Of a DNA stretch of 54,528 bases, positions 35,526 to 44,453 are shown one piece after another (the first letter of the stretch is position 1; each line of letters begins with the position of its first letter). The notes under the pieces were generated by a model. It saw only the letters and a list, made by a program, of their open reading frames with translations. It searched no databases and was not told where the DNA came from. The stretch lies in assembly GCF_040545925.1 (NCBI RefSeq), contig NZ_JBEPMX010000015.1:1-54528 (forward strand), in the 5' to 3' direction. A program made the translations under genes and the position numbers. Source of the DNA: Alkalibacillus flavidus. GTDB lineage: Bacteria > Bacillota > Bacilli > Bacillales > Alkalibacillaceae.

Positions 35526-35912
35526 ATGCCGTTTCTGCAAATCATGGTTGTGATTATTGTCGCAGCGATTCTCATTGTTGTCGTACGAGAACACCAACCA
35601 TCTGTCAGCTTTCTATTAATGATCCTAACGGGAGTCATTATTTTTATATTTGTGTTAACGCAAATTAATCAGCTGGTGTTAGCGTTTCAAGAAATTACAT
35701 CACGCGTTAACGTCAATTTATTGCATTTGGATACGGTTTTTAAAGTGATTGCTATTGCTTATATAACGGAGTTTGCTTCACACGTATTAAAAGATGCTCA
35801 ATTACAATCATTAGCTGTGAAAGTTGAAATAATTGGGAAATTATTTATTCTACTGATGGCACTTCCGATTTTTATAGCTGTCATCGAAACATTATTGTCG
35901 TTTATGCCGTAA
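35526..35912 (+). CDS. spoIIIAD: Stage III sporulation protein AD
   Basis: A 128-residue membrane protein of the SpoIIIA channel with four helices, containing VFKVIAIAYITEFASHVLKDAQ. Ten nt after spoIIIAC; start after GTAGGGG. Confidence 0.92.
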   Translation: MPFLQIMVVIIVAAILIVVVREHQPSVSFLLMILTGVIIFIFVLTQINQLVLAFQEITSRVNVNLLHLDTVFKVIAIAYITEFASHVLKDAQLQSLAVKVEIIGKLFILLMALPIFIAVIETLLSFMP

Positions 35913-35931
35913 TGATCAAAGGAGAAGGCTT

Positions 35932-37116
35932 ATGAAAAAGACAATTGTGCTGATTCTGATTGTCATCATGAGCTTATTAACAACAAATGGTTATGCAGAG
36001 GAAAATGACGAGCAGGATGAACCGAATCAAGCGGAGTTAGAATCGGAGTTAGAAAGTTATTTTGATAGTCCAGATATTGAAAGACAGTGGCAACAACTGC
36101 TGACAGAGTACCGAGGGTATATGCCGATAGAATCGCAAAGTAGTTGGCGCGATATTGTAGATCAAGATTCAATATTGTCTTGGCGTGCATGGTTAGACGG
36201 TTTGATTATGTTTTTGGCTGATGAACTGTTAGCAAATGGCCAAACATTAGGTTTATTAATATTAATGACGTTATTAAGCGCTGTCTTAAACATTTTAGTC
36301 CAATCATTTGAATCGCAAACCGTTACAAAGGTCGGTCATGTCGTTGTTTTTGGGGTGTTAATCACAATTGCCATGACCGGTTTTCATGAAGCTGTTAGTT
36401 ATACGACAGACACGATCGATACGATGCGTCATTTTATGGTGTCTTTATTGCCTTTGTTTTTAAGTATGATGGCAGCGTTTGGTCATGTGGCGACGGTCGC
36501 GTTTTTTAACCCGTTCATTTTGTTTTTTACGCAAGTGAGTGGACTGTTTGTTTCAAAAGTTATCGTACCGCTTATTTTTATATCAGCGGTTTTACATATA
36601 GCCAGTCATGTCAATGAAACGTACGATATGTCACGTTTAGCTCATCTCTTTAAACAAGGCGCTTTATGGTTGATGGGTGGGTTTCTGTCGTTGTTTTTAA
36701 TGGTCATGTCAGTCCAAGGGGTGACAACGGCTGCATCGGATGGTGTTGCGATTAGAGCTGCTAAGTTTGTGACGAGTAACTTCATCCCGGTTATCGGCCG
36801 AATGTTGTCAGATGCGACAGATACCGTTTTATCCGCATCACTCCTCGTAAAGAATGCGATAGGTGTTGCAGGGCTCGTAGTGTTAGCGATTATGATTATC
36901 TTCCCTGTCATTAAAGTCCTCGTCTTGGGCCTTGTCTTTCGGTTAGCAGCTGCTATTTTACAACCTGTTGCTGATGGTCCAATCGTTAATATGGTTGATT
37001 TGATGGGGAAGCATATTCTGTATTTATTATTAGCATTATTAATGGTTGCGATTATGTTTTTCTTTTCAATTGTCATGCTCATCATCATAGGTAACACATC
37101 GTTAATGGTTCGTTAA
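35932..37116 (+). CDS. spoIIIAE: Stage III sporulation protein AE
   Basis: A large polytopic SpoIIIA component (394 residues) with a signal-like N-terminus (TIVLILIVIMSLLTTNGYA), an acidic segment and about eight membrane helices. The segment VSGLFVSKVIVPLIFISAVL is characteristic. Start after AAAGGAGAAGG. Confidence 0.93.
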   Translation: MKKTIVLILIVIMSLLTTNGYAEENDEQDEPNQAELESELESYFDSPDIERQWQQLLTEYRGYMPIESQSSWRDIVDQDSILSWRAWLDGLIMFLADELLANGQTLGLLILMTLLSAVLNILVQSFESQTVTKVGHVVVFGVLITIAMTGFHEAVSYTTDTIDTMRHFMVSLLPLFLSMMAAFGHVATVAFFNPFILFFTQVSGLFVSKVIVPLIFISAVLHIASHVNETYDMSRLAHLFKQGALWLMGGFLSLFLMVMSVQGVTTAASDGVAIRAAKFVTSNFIPVIGRMLSDATDTVLSASLLVKNAIGVAGLVVLAIMIIFPVIKVLVLGLVFRLAAAILQPVADGPIVNMVDLMGKHILYLLLALLMVAIMFFFSIVMLIIIGNTSLMVR

Positions 37117-37129
37117 TGGAGGATTTAAA

Positions 37130-37735
37130 GTGGATTATGTAACGGGTTGGATCACGCAGCTTATCATCTTTATTTTTTTAGCAACATTATTGACCTTATT
37201 GATTCCGAAAACGTCGCATGAGTCAGTCATTCGCGTCGTTTTTGGCATGATCATATTACTACTGTTTTTGAACCCGATAACGACATTATTACGCATTAAT
37301 CCTGAAGACTTAACAGACGATATCGATTTGTCCCTTTCATTAGTCGATCGTGAAGCAATTGAAAATGAAATTGAATCCAAAAAAAGAGAAATACAAGCCT
37401 CATCTGATGCATATATATTAGAACAGCTAACACAAGAGCTAAAAATGTCAGTTGAAGAGGAGTTGGTCAAGCAATATGATGTTGAAATCCAGGATGTGAA
37501 TGTATCATGGCAAAACCTTTCTCAAGCAGACCATGTTAGTGACATGGTTGAACATGCCACGTTTGTATTGAGTCAAAACGAACCAGATCATCATCAAGTT
37601 GAAAAAGTAGATATTATGGCTGAAGAATCGAATGACGAACCAGACGATGACGCAATAAAAACGACAATAGCATCCTTTTTATCAATACCGTTAGACAATA
37701 TCACACTGGAATGGGAGGGGGAACGTTCGATGTGA
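37130..37735 (+). CDS. spoIIIAF: Stage III sporulation protein AF
   Basis: A 201-residue protein with two N-terminal membrane helices, LIIFIFLATLLTLLIP and VIRVVFGMIILLLFLNPI, and a soluble intermembrane domain. GTG start after GGAGGA. Its stop (ATGTGA) overlaps the spoIIIAG GTG start. Confidence 0.92.
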   Translation: MDYVTGWITQLIIFIFLATLLTLLIPKTSHESVIRVVFGMIILLLFLNPITTLLRINPEDLTDDIDLSLSLVDREAIENEIESKKREIQASSDAYILEQLTQELKMSVEEELVKQYDVEIQDVNVSWQNLSQADHVSDMVEHATFVLSQNEPDHHQVEKVDIMAEESNDEPDDDAIKTTIASFLSIPLDNITLEWEGERSM

Positions 37736-38352
37736 ATTTTCTAGAACGATTGAAATTAAAAACAGATACAGATCGTCCGACAAAGCGGTCATACGTCATG
37801 TTAATTGGTTTGATTGGCTTGTTGTTGTTAATTGTGTCAAATGTATTTTCAAATGATTCTAGTGGGCCAACACCACCTAGTCAAGAAGAGGCGTGGACAA
37901 GCGATAAACAAAGTGAACAATCAGGCGATACAGATGATCAGAAAATCAAATCTCTCCAGGATGATATACGAACGAATCTTGAACAAGCGTTAGAAAGTGT
38001 CGCAGGCGTCCATGAAGTTGAAGTTAGCTTACAACTCGATTCATCAGCTATCCATGTTTATGAGAAAAATGAGACGACAACTTACCAATATACAGACGAA
38101 GAAGACCAAAACGGTGGTATACGCGAAGTAGAAGATGAATCGATAGATGAACAAACTGTGCTCATGAGGGAGAACAACCGAGAAGAACCGTTACTAGTTC
38201 AGACGAAAACACCACCGATCCGCGGTGTTTTAATTGTGGCAAAAGGGGTTGATCAAATTCATATTAAAGAAAGGGTGATTGATTCAGTGTCACGATTATT
38301 AGATGTCTCAACCCATCGAATAGCTGTTATGCCAAAAGGTGAGGAGGAATGA
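37732..38352 (+). CDS. spoIIIAG: Stage III sporulation protein AG
   Basis: A ring-forming channel protein, 206 residues: one helix (YVMLIGLIGLLLLIVSNVF), a linker, then the ring-building EscJ/PilN-like domain (VAGVHEVEVSLQLD, VLIVAKGVDQIHIKERV). A frame extends to an ATG at 37711, but GGAGGGGG at 37714-37721 indicates the GTG at 37732. Confidence 0.93.
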   Translation: MNFLERLKLKTDTDRPTKRSYVMLIGLIGLLLLIVSNVFSNDSSGPTPPSQEEAWTSDKQSEQSGDTDDQKIKSLQDDIRTNLEQALESVAGVHEVEVSLQLDSSAIHVYEKNETTTYQYTDEEDQNGGIREVEDESIDEQTVLMRENNREEPLLVQTKTPPIRGVLIVAKGVDQIHIKERVIDSVSRLLDVSTHRIAVMPKGEEE

Positions 38353-38957
38353 TGATGGTATTACGAAAACAAACAGTATGGTTAATTACAATGTTGAGTT
38401 TATTGATTGTGTTGAGTGTGTATTATTTAATGTCGCCAGGTAGTGAAGAAGTGGCATTAATCCCTGATGAAGATGAAGAAAGACAAGAGATTATTGATGG
38501 TGAAGATGGATCGGAAGGTGGTCAAGATTCTGAGACAGAGGGGCAAACAAGCTCTACTTCGACAGATGGACTAGATGTTGATGTTAGTGTTGATGAGTTA
38601 ACACCTCATGAACTATTTACGACGATTCGACTAGAAAAACAAGATACACGTAGCGAGTTAAAAGAGCAATTATCGTCTATTGTTGCTTCAAGTACAGCGA
38701 CGACAGCTGAAAAAAATGAGGCGATGGAAGAAATGTATGCACTACAAACAGTGGCTCAAAAAGAAACGATTCTTGAAGAGATGATCATTCAGGAAAAAGG
38801 TTATCAAGATGTATTAGTTCGAACAGATGACGATGTGGTTCAAATTCGAGTGATAGCAGAAGAATTGTCATCAACAGATGCTAACCATATCATGCAGTTA
38901 GCTCGTGATGAGTTTGCTGACTTAGAACCACGGGTACGTTTACAAGATGATGCCTAA
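38349..38957 (+). CDS. spoIIIAH: Stage III sporulation protein AH
   Basis: Binds forespore SpoIIQ across the intermembrane space. The 202-residue protein has one N-terminal helix and an acidic low-complexity linker, then a YscJ-like domain (QTVAQKETILEEMIIQEKGYQDVLV). Three consecutive ATG codons follow GAGGAGG; the first overlaps the spoIIIAG stop. Last gene of the operon. Confidence 0.93.
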   Translation: MMMVLRKQTVWLITMLSLLIVLSVYYLMSPGSEEVALIPDEDEERQEIIDGEDGSEGGQDSETEGQTSSTSTDGLDVDVSVDELTPHELFTTIRLEKQDTRSELKEQLSSIVASSTATTAEKNEAMEEMYALQTVAQKETILEEMIIQEKGYQDVLVRTDDDVVQIRVIAEELSSTDANHIMQLARDEFADLEPRVRLQDDA

Positions 38958-38960
38958 TTC

Positions 38961-38997
38961 AACCTCCATATCCAAAAAGGGTATGGAGGTTTTAAAA
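38961..38997 (+). terminator. Terminator of the spoIIIA operon
   Basis: A 13-bp stem (38961-38973 with 38979-38991, one G-U pair) followed by TTTAAAATTT, 4 nt after the stop of spoIIIAH. Confidence 0.75.
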
Positions 38998-39035
38998 TTT
39001 ATTTCTAGTAAAATTGAAATAATCTCAATATTAAG

Positions 39036-39065
39036 TTGAAGGTTGCTTTCAATTTATCGTACAAT
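39036..39065 (+). promoter_or_regulatory. Sigma-A promoter of accBC
   Basis: TTGAAG (39036-39041), an 18-bp spacer, then TACAAT (39060-39065). The predicted transcript start near 39072 lies just before the FapR-like operator. Confidence 0.6.
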
Positions 39066-39079
39066 GTTGTTAGGAATTA

Positions 39080-39096
39080 TTAGTACCTGTTATTAA
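39080..39096 (+). promoter_or_regulatory. FapR-type operator upstream of accB
   Basis: TTAGTACCTGTTATTAA matches 15 of 17 positions of the FapR consensus TTAGTACCTRRTACTAA. It lies 15-31 nt after the -10, where bound FapR would block transcription. FapR is relieved by malonyl-CoA, the product of acetyl-CoA carboxylase, so this would form a direct product-sensing loop. Confidence 0.72.
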
Positions 39097-39118
39097 ATTT
39101 AAAGGAGTGCTAATCGAA

Positions 39119-39625
39119 ATGCTAAAAGTACAAGAAATACGAGAGTTAATTAAATTAGTAGATGAATCATCAGTTTCAGAATTTACATACGAAACGGATG
39201 ACGGTAAGATCTCAATGAGTAAACAACAAGGTGAAGTTGTACAGATGGCTGCACCTCAACCAGCAGTCACGCCTCAGCCAGTTGCTGAGCCAAAGGTGGA
39301 AGCGCAACCAGCAGATCCACAACCAGAACCACAACCAGCTGCTGAACCGAAAGAGGAAGCAGCACAAACGGGGGCAGTCGATTATGACACAGAGATTGTC
39401 TCACCAATGGTTGGAACATTTTATGAAGCACCATCTCCAGATGATGATGTGTACGTTCAAGTTGGTGATCACGTTGAGGAAAATTCTGTCGTATGTATCG
39501 TAGAAGCGATGAAATTATTTAACGAGATCGAGGCAGAAACAAAAGGTGAAATCGTCGAAATTCTTGTCGATGACGGTGAGTTAGTTGAATACGGACAACC
39601 ACTATTCCGAGTGAAACAGAAGTAA
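39119..39625 (+). CDS. accB: Acetyl-CoA carboxylase biotin carboxyl carrier protein
   Basis: Carries the carboxyl group on biotin for malonyl-CoA synthesis. The 168-residue protein has an N-terminal helical domain, a Pro/Gln/Glu/Ala-rich linker (about 45-85), and a C-terminal biotinyl domain with VEAMKLFNE, whose Lys is biotinylated. AAAGGAG is spaced for the ATG at 39119; an in-frame GTG at 39107 sits inside that site. Confidence 0.95.
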   Translation: MLKVQEIRELIKLVDESSVSEFTYETDDGKISMSKQQGEVVQMAAPQPAVTPQPVAEPKVEAQPADPQPEPQPAAEPKEEAAQTGAVDYDTEIVSPMVGTFYEAPSPDDDVYVQVGDHVEENSVVCIVEAMKLFNEIEAETKGEIVEILVDDGELVEYGQPLFRVKQK

Positions 39626-39639
39626 AGGAGGGATTGTCC

Positions 39640-40998
39640 GTGATTAATAAAGTATTAGTAGCAAACCGTGGTGAAATTGCTGTTCGTATTATTCGAGCTT
39701 GTAAGGAATTGGGTATTGAAACAGTTGCTATTTTCTCTGAAGCTGACCGCGAATCGTTACACGTTCAAATTGCAGATGAAGCCTATTGTGTAGGTCCGAT
39801 TTTGAGTAAAGATTCGTACTTGAATAAAACGAATATTATGAGTGTCGCCAAATTAACAAATTGTGATGCGATCCATCCAGGTTATGGTTTCTTATCAGAA
39901 AACGCTGATTTCGCAGAGCTCTGTGAGGAATGTAATGTGACATTTATTGGCCCTAGTGCGGACGCGATCTCTCGTATGGGGACGAAGGATGTTGCAAGAG
40001 AAACGATGCGTGAAGCGGGCGTTCCGATTGTTCCTGGTTCTGATGGGATCATAGAGAACGAAGATGAAGGTCGTCGAGTCGCAGAGGAAATCGGTTATCC
40101 AGTCATCATTAAAGCAACGGCTGGCGGTGGCGGAAAAGGAATCCGTGTCGCGCGTGATGAAGATGAATTAGTCCAAGGTATTCGCGTGACCCAAAATGAA
40201 GCAGAAACGGCGTTTGGTAATCCCGGCGTTTATTTAGAAAAATTCATTGAAGACTTTCGTCACGTTGAAATTCAAGTGCTAGCTGATAAACACGGCAATA
40301 CGGTTCATTTAGGTGAACGTGATTGCACGGTGCAACGTCGCTTGCAGAAATTAATCGAAGAAACACCATCGCCAGCAATCGATGAAACGATTCGCACTAA
40401 AATGGGAGATGCTGCTGTAAAAGCTGCTGAAGCTGTTGATTATGTTGGTGCCGGGACAATCGAATTTATCTTTGACCAAAAAGATTCCAGCTTTTATTTC
40501 ATGGAAATGAATACTCGAATCCAAGTCGAGCATCCTGTAACTGAAATGGTGACAGGTATTGATTTAATAAAACAACAGTTACGCGTTGCAAATGGTGAAC
40601 CGTTACAATTTGGACAATCGGATATCCAGTTTAATGGATGGTCGATTGAATGTCGTATTAATGCGGAAAACCCGAGTAAAGATTTTATGCCATCAGCCGG
40701 AAAAGTCGCGATGTATTTACCACCTGGTGGATATGGTGTTCGTGTTGATTCAGCCGCTTATAGTGGTTGGAACATTCCACCGTATTATGACTCGATGATT
40801 GCGAAATTAATTGTTCACGCTGATACGCGAGAGGAAGCGATGGACAAAATGAATCGATCGCTTGATGAATTCATTATTGAAGGCATTCATTCAACGATTC
40901 CGTTTCATAAACGTATGATGAATCATAGCGTGTTTCGAGGTGGCGATTTTAACACGAAGTTCCTTGACACGTATCAAGTCATGAAAGATGACGAATAG
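39640..40998 (+). CDS. accC: Acetyl-CoA carboxylase biotin carboxylase subunit
   Basis: ATP-dependent carboxylation of biotin on AccB. The 452-residue protein has an N-terminal VANRGEIAVRIIRACKELGI, an ATP-grasp domain with KATAGGGGKGIR, the EMNTRIQVEH active-site motif, and a biotin-carboxylase C-terminal domain. GTG at 39640 chosen after AAGGAGGG; an in-frame TTG at 39634 is too close to it. Cotranscribed with accB. Confidence 0.96.
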   Translation: MINKVLVANRGEIAVRIIRACKELGIETVAIFSEADRESLHVQIADEAYCVGPILSKDSYLNKTNIMSVAKLTNCDAIHPGYGFLSENADFAELCEECNVTFIGPSADAISRMGTKDVARETMREAGVPIVPGSDGIIENEDEGRRVAEEIGYPVIIKATAGGGGKGIRVARDEDELVQGIRVTQNEAETAFGNPGVYLEKFIEDFRHVEIQVLADKHGNTVHLGERDCTVQRRLQKLIEETPSPAIDETIRTKMGDAAVKAAEAVDYVGAGTIEFIFDQKDSSFYFMEMNTRIQVEHPVTEMVTGIDLIKQQLRVANGEPLQFGQSDIQFNGWSIECRINAENPSKDFMPSAGKVAMYLPPGGYGVRVDSAAYSGWNIPPYYDSMIAKLIVHADTREEAMDKMNRSLDEFIIEGIHSTIPFHKRMMNHSVFRGGDFNTKFLDTYQVMKDDE

Positions 40999-41009
40999 AG
41001 GTGACGATC

Positions 41010-41417
41010 ATGGAAGACAATCATTTATTAAATGTGAGCGAAGACCAATCGTTAGGTCGTGTGGAAATCGCTCCAGAAGTTATTGAAGTCATAGCTGGTA
41101 TTGCCGCAAATGAAGTGAACGGCGTTGCCAATATGCGCGGCAATATTGCATCCAATGTCACTGAGAGACTCGGTAAGAAAAAACAACACGGTAAAGGTGT
41201 TAAAGTGGAGTTGACAGAAGAGGGCATTGAAATTGATGTTTACACTGTATTGGATTATGGCGTTTCGATTCCGAAAACGACTGAAAAAATACAAGAAAAC
41301 ATTCAATCAACCCTTAAAAACATGACAGCTTTAGAAATTTTAGAGATTAACGTTCATGTTGTCGGCATTCAAATTGAAGAAAAGACAGACGATGTCAAAG
41401 AAGAAACAAAAGCATAG
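41010..41417 (+). CDS. yqhY: Asp23/Gls24 family envelope-stress protein (YqhY)
   Basis: A 135-residue Asp23-family protein with the IAGIAANEVNGVANMRG and IDVYTVLDYGVSIP segments. In B. subtilis YqhY lies beside accBC and its loss perturbs acetyl-CoA carboxylase activity; the same adjacency here supports that link. ATG after GAGGTGAC. Confidence 0.88.
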   Translation: MEDNHLLNVSEDQSLGRVEIAPEVIEVIAGIAANEVNGVANMRGNIASNVTERLGKKKQHGKGVKVELTEEGIEIDVYTVLDYGVSIPKTTEKIQENIQSTLKNMTALEILEINVHVVGIQIEEKTDDVKEETKA

Positions 41418-41428
41418 AGCCCTTCATT

Positions 41429-41475
41429 AAACCCCAGCCATCACGTCAAGGACTGATGTGTGCGCTGGGGTTTAG
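41429..41475 (+). other. Stem-loop between yqhY and nusB
   Basis: An 11-bp perfect stem, TAAACCCCAGC with GCTGGGGTTTA (41429-41439 with 41465-41475), closes a 25-nt loop that may hold a smaller stem. There is no T-run, so it is not a standard terminator; it may stabilise or attenuate the accBC-yqhY transcript. Confidence 0.5.
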
Positions 41476-41606
41476 TGTGTCATAAAAGATATATCACATA
41501 ATTATCGGAGTTCGATGATAAACTTTTTATTTCTTAATCAATTCGTGGTAAACTGACAAATGTGAATTACTAGTATAAACCGAACGTAAGAAGGAGTTAA
41601 CATATC

Positions 41607-41987
41607 ATGAGTCGAAAGCATAGTCGCGAAAAAGCGTTTCAAATATTATTTCAAATTGATATTAATCAAGACGTGAAAGAAGAAAATTTAATGAAAGTGA
41701 TGGATGAAGACGTGACTCCATTTGCAACGCAGCTCGTTAAAGGAGTTATTGATCATAAAGAAGAAATTGACGCCGCTATTGATCAACATTTAGAACATTG
41801 GAGTTTTTCAAGAATCGGGGCTGTTGAAAAGGCGCTACTACGTATTGCTGTTTATGAAATGAGATACGTTGAAGAAACGCCGTATAAAGTCGCCGTAAAT
41901 GAAGCGGTTGAATTAGCTAAACGTTTTCACGATGATCAATCAGGTAAATTCGTCAACGGCGTATTATCTAAACTGACGGAACAATAG
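41607..41987 (+). CDS. nusB: Transcription antitermination factor NusB
   Basis: Binds boxA of rRNA leaders with NusE for antitermination. The 126-residue helical protein shows SREKAFQILFQIDIN, IDAAIDQHLEHW, FSRIGAVEKALLRIAVYEM and PYKVAVNEAVELAKRF. Start after AAGGAG. Ends 12 nt before folD. Confidence 0.95.
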   Translation: MSRKHSREKAFQILFQIDINQDVKEENLMKVMDEDVTPFATQLVKGVIDHKEEIDAAIDQHLEHWSFSRIGAVEKALLRIAVYEMRYVEETPYKVAVNEAVELAKRFHDDQSGKFVNGVLSKLTEQ

Positions 41988-41999
41988 AAGGTGATAGCA

Positions 42000-42860
42000 A
42001 TGGATACAACAATAATGTACGGACTACCAGCTGCCAATCATATTCGCAATGAATTGCAACAAACTGTAACAGAGTTAAAAGATCAACGAATCACACCTAA
42101 GATATCTGTTGTCATTATCGGAGATCACCCAGCGTCGCAAACGTACGTGCGTATTAAGAAAAAAGCAGCCGAAAAAATCGGTATGGAAGCCGATATCATT
42201 CAACGCGAGTCAACGATTACACAAGACGAACTACTTCGTATCATAGATCATTTAAATCATGATCCCAACACACACGGCATTCTCGTCCAACTTCCATTAC
42301 CAGAACAAATTAATGATCATGCTATATTGGAGCGAATTTCACCCGAGAAAGACGTTGATGGTTTTCACCCTATCAATATGGGGCGTTTAGCTGTCGGTGA
42401 AGATGCCTTTTACCCATGTACGCCTTTTGGCATTATGAAATTGCTCGATTTTTACGGAATTGATGTTGCACGTCAACATGTTGTGATCGTTGGTCGTAGC
42501 CATATTGTTGGAAAACCTGTTGGGCAAATGATGTTAAATCAAGATGCGACTGTTACATATTGTCATTCAAAAACAGAAGATCTGTCGTATTATACATCGC
42601 AAGCTGACATTTTAATTGTCGCCGTTGGTCGTGCACATTTAATTGGTCAACAAGACGTGAAAAAAGGCGCGGTTGTAGTCGATGTCGGTAATTCATTCCA
42701 ACCATCTGGTGAGGTGTTAGGCGATGTTAATTTTGATGATTTACAGCAACACGCCAGTTTTATAACGCCAGTTCCTAAAGGTGTCGGTCCTATGACGATT
42801 ACGATGTTACTTTATAATACGGTTAAAGCAGCGAAACGTTTAATGAATGAAGGGGATTGA
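42000..42860 (+). CDS. folD: Bifunctional methylene-THF dehydrogenase / methenyl-THF cyclohydrolase
   Basis: Interconverts methylene-, methenyl- and 10-formyl-THF. The 286-residue protein has YVRIKKKAAEKIGM with the catalytic Lys, ILVQLPLP, PEKDVDGFHPINMG, and the Rossmann GRSHIVGKPVGQM. ATG at 42000 after GAAGGTGA. It leads the folD-xseA-xseB-ispA-ole group typical of OLE operons. Confidence 0.96.
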   Translation: MDTTIMYGLPAANHIRNELQQTVTELKDQRITPKISVVIIGDHPASQTYVRIKKKAAEKIGMEADIIQRESTITQDELLRIIDHLNHDPNTHGILVQLPLPEQINDHAILERISPEKDVDGFHPINMGRLAVGEDAFYPCTPFGIMKLLDFYGIDVARQHVVIVGRSHIVGKPVGQMMLNQDATVTYCHSKTEDLSYYTSQADILIVAVGRAHLIGQQDVKKGAVVVDVGNSFQPSGEVLGDVNFDDLQQHASFITPVPKGVGPMTITMLLYNTVKAAKRLMNEGD

Positions 42861-42865
42861 ACGGT

Positions 42866-44245
42866 ATGGAACAGCCTAAATATTTGACTGTCACAGCATT
42901 AACCAAATATATCAAAAAGAAATTCGATATAGACCGCCACTTAAGACAAGTGTTAGTGCAAGGTGAAATATCCAACTTTAAACACCATTCAAGAGGGCAT
43001 ATGTATTTTACCGTAAAAGATGATCAAGCGAGGATATCTGCAGTCATGTTTGCCTCTCACAATCAGTCTTTAACGTTTAAACCTGAAGATGGTATGAAAG
43101 TGTTGCTTCAAGGGGACATCAGTGTTTATGAAAGGTCAGGACAATACCAATTGTACGTTCACAAAATGGAACCTGATGGCCTCGGGGCATTGTATAAAGC
43201 TTATGAACAGTTAAAAGAAAAATTATCTGCTGAAGGATTGTTTGATGATGAACATAAAAAAACTATCCCGCAATATCCGAATAAAATCGGTGTCATCACA
43301 TCACAAACAGGTGCAGCTGTTAGAGATATATTAACAACGATTAATCGCCGGTATCCTCAAGCGAGACGAATTGTATTCCCTGTTTCTGTACAAGGTGAAC
43401 AGGCAGGGCAATCAGTTGCTAACCCTATTCACGCTGCAAACGAAATCGGTGATTTTGATACGTTAATTGTCGGAAGAGGTGGCGGATCAATTGAAGAATT
43501 GTGGGCATTTAATGAGGAAGTTGTGGCACGTGCTATTGACGCATCTCGTATTCCGGTCATTTCTGCAGTCGGTCATGAAACAGATTTTACTATAAGTGAT
43601 TTTGTTGCAGATTTGCGTGCCCCTACTCCAACAGCTGCAGCAGAATTAGCTGTTCCATCTCAAGACCAATTATTTCAGCACCTAAAAGTGACACACCAAC
43701 GTTTTCAGCAATTAATGACTTATAAAATCAACGGTCAGCGAGATCGTTTAGATCGACTGAAAAATGCCTACGCCTTTAAGTATCCCGTTCATTTAACACA
43801 GCAGAAAGAACAAGACTTAGATAAAGCCATCAATCAATTAAATCGTAATATGAAACAACTTGTTTATAATCAAACTCAGCAACTAGCAAAACAGCAAGAA
43901 CGGCTCTATGCTAATTCACCACAACAACTTGTTAAAGAACGTAATCAATCATTAACAACACGGCAAACACAATTAAAGCATGCCATGACGTCTAATTATC
44001 AACATCACTTGCATCGACTAGATCGTGTCGTTGATAAATTAAATGTTTTAAGTCCACTCAATACCATGAAACGTGGATATGCTATTCCATATAATCAAAG
44101 CCAAGATATCGTACGCTCTGTTGACGATGTCTCAGCTGGCGAATCACTTGATGTGACACTAGCTGACGGATTATTATACTGTCAAATTAATACGATTGAG
44201 GAAAGGGATGAAGATGATGGAGGAGAAAACGGAATTAACGTTTGA
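42866..44245 (+). CDS. xseA: Exodeoxyribonuclease VII large subunit
   Basis: A single-stranded DNA exonuclease subunit, 459 residues: N-terminal OB-fold (VLVQGEISNFKHHSRGHMYF), the catalytic middle with GVITSQTGAAVRDIL and IVGRGGGSIEELWAFN, AVGHETDFTI, then a long coiled-coil region. ATG at 42866 with GAAGGGG upstream. It overlaps xseB by 32 nt. Confidence 0.95.
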   Translation: MEQPKYLTVTALTKYIKKKFDIDRHLRQVLVQGEISNFKHHSRGHMYFTVKDDQARISAVMFASHNQSLTFKPEDGMKVLLQGDISVYERSGQYQLYVHKMEPDGLGALYKAYEQLKEKLSAEGLFDDEHKKTIPQYPNKIGVITSQTGAAVRDILTTINRRYPQARRIVFPVSVQGEQAGQSVANPIHAANEIGDFDTLIVGRGGGSIEELWAFNEEVVARAIDASRIPVISAVGHETDFTISDFVADLRAPTPTAAAELAVPSQDQLFQHLKVTHQRFQQLMTYKINGQRDRLDRLKNAYAFKYPVHLTQQKEQDLDKAINQLNRNMKQLVYNQTQQLAKQQERLYANSPQQLVKERNQSLTTRQTQLKHAMTSNYQHHLHRLDRVVDKLNVLSPLNTMKRGYAIPYNQSQDIVRSVDDVSAGESLDVTLADGLLYCQINTIEERDEDDGGENGINV

Positions 44246-44453
44246 ACAAGCTATGGAACGGTTAGATAAAATTGTGGAACAGTTAGAACAAGGTGATGTT
44301 CCGCTAGAAAAAGCCATTCAATATTACAAAGACGGCATGGAATTAACGAAAGTATGTCATGATAAGTTGAAGAATGTTGAAAATGAAATGGCTGAGATTA
44401 TGAATCAAAATGGTGATACTACTACCTTTACTGTGGAGGACGAATCAGAGTGA
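44214..44453 (+). CDS. xseB: Exodeoxyribonuclease VII small subunit
   Basis: A 79-residue helical partner of XseA (TFEQAMERLDKIVEQLEQGDVPLEKAIQYYKDGMEL is the diagnostic region). The start is one of two adjacent ATGs at 44214/44217 after GAAAGGGA. Its stop overlaps the ispA GTG start. Confidence 0.93.
   Translation: MMEEKTELTFEQAMERLDKIVEQLEQGDVPLEKAIQYYKDGMELTKVCHDKLKNVENEMAEIMNQNGDTTTFTVEDESE

Noticed and set aside
39231..39503. A 90-codon Gln-rich frame inside accB
   Set aside because: It is the shifted-frame shadow of the Pro/Gln linker and biotinyl domain of accB.
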